From Defluviimonas aquaemixtae (GTDB lineage Bacteria > Pseudomonadota > Alphaproteobacteria > Rhodobacterales > Rhodobacteraceae): DNA of 64,000 nt. This document shows positions 61,024 through 64,000 of the stretch, in pieces (position 1 is the stretch's first letter; each line of letters begins with the position of its first letter). The notes below the pieces were generated by a model. That model ran no database searches. It saw only the letters and a program-made list of their open reading frames with translations, and was not told where the DNA came from. Where the stretch lies: positions 1,798,001 through 1,862,000 of the forward strand of contig NZ_OMOQ01000001.1 in NCBI RefSeq assembly GCF_900302475.1, read 5' to 3'. Both the position numbers and the translations under genes were made by a program.

Positions 61024-63459
61024 ATGAAATCGCGCACCAAGGTCGTGGTCATCGGCGGCGGCATTGCCGGCTGCTCGACGCTCTATCATCTCACCCAAGA
61101 AGGCTGGAGCGATGTAGTATTGGTGGAACGCAACGAACTGACCAGCGGGACGACATGGCATTCGGCCGCGCAGGTGACGAATTTCGGCATGAACCAGACT
61201 ATGGTCGGTTTGAAGACCCATTCGATCAATCTTTACAAGGAGCTGGCTAGCGACCCGGACTACCCGATCAACTACCACCACGGTGATGGCGGTATCCGCC
61301 TGGCCAATTCCGAAGAGCAGATGCAGGGCTATCGCCATTTCGCCTCGATGGCGCGGGGAATGGATGTGCGTTTCGAGGTGATCGATGCCGAGGAATGCGC
61401 CCGCCGGCACCCGCTGATTTCGACAGACAACCTGATCGGCGGTCTTTGGGATCCGCTGGATGGCGACATCGACCCGGCGCAGCTGTGCCAAGCGCTGGCG
61501 CGTCGCGCCCGCAAGGCGGGGGCCGAGGTCTATCGCAACACACCGGTGATCGGGCTCACCCAGCAAAGAGACCACACGTGGACAGTGCACACCGAGCTTG
61601 GCGATATTGATTGTGACATCGTGGTAAACGCTGGTGGCTATCGCGTCAACGAGGTCGGCGCGATGATGGGGGTTCATCATCCAGTCGCCTCGATGGAGCA
61701 TCAGTACTTCCTGACCGAAGAAATCCCGGCCATCAAGGAGGCAGGGCACCGGATGCCGCTGATCCGCTGCCCGATCAGCGACTATTATTGCCGCCAGGAA
61801 AAGAACGGGCTCTTGGTCGGGTTCTACGAACAGGGCTGCAAGACCTGGGGCATGGACGGGATCGATCCGAATTTCGTGAACGCGCTTTGTCCGAATGATC
61901 TGGACCGGGTGGCTGATGTGCTCGAAGGCGCATTTGAACGCATGCCGGCGCTTATGGAGGTGGGCATCCACACCGTGGTCAACGGCCCGATCACCTATAC
62001 CATCGACGGCGCGCCGCTGGTGGGGCCGATCCCGGGCAAGCGCAATGCTTTCTGCATCATAGGCCTGCGCGCAGGTCTCGGCGAGGGCGGCGGCCATGGC
62101 TGGCTGCTGGCGCAGCAGATCGTCCATGGCGAGGCCTGCTACGACACCTGGTGCATCGACCCGCGTCGGTTTGCCGGCCACGCCAATGTCGAACTGACCG
62201 CGCTCAAGGCGGTCGAAGACTATCAGAACGAATTCCGCTTCCACTTTCCGCATGAACACCGCCCCGCCGGGCGCCCGGCCAAGACCACCCCGCTGACGCC
62301 TTTACTGGCCGCAGAAGGCGCTGAGTTCACGGTGGTCAACGGCTGGGAGCGGGTGGACTACATCAGGCCGTCGGCTGACTTCCATCCCTCGCTGTCGTTT
62401 CATTTTGACGAGGCCTTCGACATGGTCGCGGCCGAGGTGAGGAACGTGCATGAGAATGTGGGGCTGTGCGAGGTCAACGGTTTCAACCGCTTCGAGATCA
62501 CCGGCACGGACCGCCATGCCTTTCTTGACCGCATGTTCTGCGGCAACGTCACCAAACGGGCGGGTCGTGTCGGACTTGGCTATTTGCTGAACCAACATGG
62601 CATGGTCAAGGGTGAAGCCACGGTCGCAAACCTGCCCGCCAGCGACCGCGGCCCCGAGCGGGCCTGGTACGGTTCGGCAGCGGCCAGCGAGTTGCATGAC
62701 ATGGATTGGCTTACTCAGCATGCCCGCGACGGAGAAGATGTGCAGATTCGCAGTCTGACCAATGATCAGACCATCCTGGTTCTGGCCGGCCCGAAGGCGC
62801 GCGACGTACTTTCCTCCTGTGCCCGGGGCGACTGGTCGAAACAGGCGTTTCCTTGGCTAAGCGTGCGCGAGTGCTTTGTAGGCTTTGCTCCGGCCACGGT
62901 GCTGGGGGTCAGCTTCTCGGGCGAACTCGCCTACGAAATCCATGTCCCCAACGCATCTCTCTATGCCGCCTGGCTGGCGCTCCGACAGGCGGGTGCCGCT
63001 CACGGCATGAAGCTGTTCGGAGCGCGCGCGGTCGAATCCATGCGGATCGAAAAAGGCTTTCTTCACTGGAAGGCCGAAATTCTCACAGAGTTTGACCCGT
63101 TTGAGACCTCACTCGATCGGTTCGTGAATCTGGAGAAGCCTGATTTTATCGGCAAGGACGCCCTGCGGAACCGACAGGGCGAGGGGCTGAGCAAGAAGCT
63201 TGTGATGCTGAAGATCGACACGACGCACGCTCCGGCCCGTGGCGGTGCCTCGCTGGTGCAGGGCGATACGGTCGTCGGCACCGCCACCTCGGGCGACTGG
63301 GGCCACCGGGTTGGCATGAACCTGGCCTTTGGCTTCGTTGAGTCCGAACTGGCAGGAGTTGGCAGTACCATGCAACTCGACCTCTGCGGCGATCTCGTCA
63401 GCGCCGAAGTGATTTCACCTTCACCTTACGATCCCGACCATACCCGCATCCGTGGATAG
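61024..63459 (+). CDS. Dimethylglycine/sarcosine-dehydrogenase-like demethylase
   Basis: An 811-residue FAD- and folate-dependent amine demethylase. N-terminal dinucleotide fold (VVVIGGGIAGCSTLYHL) with the covalent-FAD motif TTWHSAA (His46) as in DMGDH. The C-terminal ~380 residues are GcvT-like, with ITGTDRHAFLDRMFCGNV, VLGVSFSGELAYEIHVP and VESMRIEKGFLHW, where tetrahydrofolate would take the formaldehyde unit. The ATG at 61024 has GGAGG upstream. It is divergent from the MttB gene, so the two are probably regulated together. Substrate not shown: a dimethyl- or methylamine derivative. Confidence 0.9.
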   Translation: MKSRTKVVVIGGGIAGCSTLYHLTQEGWSDVVLVERNELTSGTTWHSAAQVTNFGMNQTMVGLKTHSINLYKELASDPDYPINYHHGDGGIRLANSEEQMQGYRHFASMARGMDVRFEVIDAEECARRHPLISTDNLIGGLWDPLDGDIDPAQLCQALARRARKAGAEVYRNTPVIGLTQQRDHTWTVHTELGDIDCDIVVNAGGYRVNEVGAMMGVHHPVASMEHQYFLTEEIPAIKEAGHRMPLIRCPISDYYCRQEKNGLLVGFYEQGCKTWGMDGIDPNFVNALCPNDLDRVADVLEGAFERMPALMEVGIHTVVNGPITYTIDGAPLVGPIPGKRNAFCIIGLRAGLGEGGGHGWLLAQQIVHGEACYDTWCIDPRRFAGHANVELTALKAVEDYQNEFRFHFPHEHRPAGRPAKTTPLTPLLAAEGAEFTVVNGWERVDYIRPSADFHPSLSFHFDEAFDMVAAEVRNVHENVGLCEVNGFNRFEITGTDRHAFLDRMFCGNVTKRAGRVGLGYLLNQHGMVKGEATVANLPASDRGPERAWYGSAAASELHDMDWLTQHARDGEDVQIRSLTNDQTILVLAGPKARDVLSSCARGDWSKQAFPWLSVRECFVGFAPATVLGVSFSGELAYEIHVPNASLYAAWLALRQAGAAHGMKLFGARAVESMRIEKGFLHWKAEILTEFDPFETSLDRFVNLEKPDFIGKDALRNRQGEGLSKKLVMLKIDTTHAPARGGASLVQGDTVVGTATSGDWGHRVGMNLAFGFVESELAGVGSTMQLDLCGDLVSAEVISPSPYDPDHTRIRG

Positions 63460-63629
63460 GCACATCATGAACGACGTTCACTGCGTAATCCTGCGGTCTT
63501 AAGAGTGATCGCGGTTATTCGGGTATGGTCACGCGCTGAATTCGGTGCCACTCCCATACAACGCGGAAATCTGCTCGTAGCCCGGCGGCCCTCGCGTTGC
63601 CGGCGCCACCCAACGAAAAGGACCTCGAA

Positions 63630-64000
63630 ATGCACCTGTCACGTTTTCCCCGAGTCCATCTCGCGCATTTGCCGACCCCTCTGGAGCCGATGAAACGCTT
63701 GTCCGGGGAACTCGGTATTGATCTGTGGATCAAGCGCGACGACTGCACAGGAATGTCGACCGGCGGCAACAAGACGCGCAAGCTGGAATTCCTGATGGGT
63801 GAGGCGTTGGAACATGGCGCCGACATGGTCATGACCCAAGGCGCGACACAATCCAATCATGCCCGCCAGACTGCCGCCTTTGCGGCCAAGCTGGGTCTGA
63901 CATGCCACATTCTGTTGGAAGATCGCACCGGCTATAACTACGCCAACTACAAGGGCAACGGCAACGTCCTGCTGGACCACCTCCACGGCGCGACGACCGA
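63630..64000 (+). CDS. L-cysteate sulfo-lyase/D-cysteine desulfhydrase, 5' part
   Basis: The first 123 residues of a PLP enzyme cut by the window end. The start [37 protein letters not shown] (PLP Lys48) and [15 protein letters not shown] are typical of the CuyA/DcyD group, related to ACC deaminase. CuyA desulfonates L-cysteate to pyruvate, sulfite and ammonia in Roseobacter-type bacteria; DcyD acts on D-cysteine. An AAGGAC ribosome site precedes the ATG. It follows the demethylase gene on the same strand. Confidence 0.85.
   Translation, partial: MHLSRFPRVHLAHLPTPLEPMKRLSGELGIDLWIKRDDCTGMSTGGNKTRKLEFLMGEALEHGADMVMTQGATQSNHARQTAAFAAKLGLTCHILLEDRTGYNYANYKGNGNVLLDHLHGATT

Noticed and set aside
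1..64000. CRISPR arrays, complete insertion sequences, prophage genes
   Set aside because: No regularly spaced identical repeats, no transposase with inverted ends and no phage structural genes were seen; only two integrase-type frames (one decayed).

Overview
The window reads as chromosomal DNA of a high-GC alphaproteobacterium, most likely Rhodobacteraceae. The evidence is a circularly permuted two-piece tmRNA gene with an alphaproteobacterial tag (ANNNRAPVALAA), a trgA-trgB-cysK tellurite locus as known from Rhodobacter sphaeroides, a fumC-DUF4169-RHH operon, an alphaproteobacterial SspB, and degenerate intergenic repeats of a kind common in this family. No search could be run; all names rest on motifs and family knowledge.

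Bases 668-15297 are a copper-handling island. It holds a multicopper oxidase, an outer-membrane efflux lipoprotein, CueR, a small HMA chaperone, a cytochrome c, a cupredoxin, an L,D-transpeptidase, a two-component system, a Met-rich EF-hand protein, a 32-residue membrane peptide, DUF302 and TVP38-type proteins, and a Cu+-exporting P1B ATPase. Three promoters carry the MerR/CueR layout (TTGACC, 19-base spacer, central dyad): upstream of cueR, of the cytochrome/cupredoxin operon and of the ATPase. A fourth, weaker one precedes the chaperone. The response regulator diverges from the EF-hand gene over two direct TTGACA-like boxes (TTGCGACA). Then come a DUF3179 protein (15.9-17.3 kb) and an envelope/osmotic-stress group (HdeD, PRC-barrel, coiled-coil protein, TPR regulator, CsbD; 17.8-21.4 kb) with copies of a dispersed repeat on both sides.

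Bases 21.8-30.1 kb hold a broken quinone-oxidoreductase gene, then a LacI regulator facing an operon with a DUF1989-GcvT fusion and a ProV/ProW/ProX-type ABC importer; two LacI-type operators lie between them. An orphan tyrosine recombinase, an SDR/AraC pair and tRNA-Ser(GGA) follow. The 34-54 kb stretch is mostly core-like: alaX, mscS-type channel, cysK, trgB, trgA, photolyase, a class V aminotransferase, ssrA, chrB-chrA, sspB, fumC, a P450/hydrolase pair and tRNA-Ser(CGA).

Directly after tRNA-Ser(CGA) lies the decayed C-terminus of another integrase. Beyond it is what looks like an acquired catabolic segment (54.6-64.0 kb): a TauABC-like importer with an unusually long permease, a LysR regulator, an MttB-family methyltransferase gene with a late frameshift, a dimethylglycine-dehydrogenase-like demethylase, and the start of a CuyA-like L-cysteate sulfo-lyase gene cut by the window end. 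Read together, these suggest uptake, stepwise N-demethylation and desulfonation of an N-methylated sulfonate. This is inference, but it is the best candidate in the window for an undescribed pathway.
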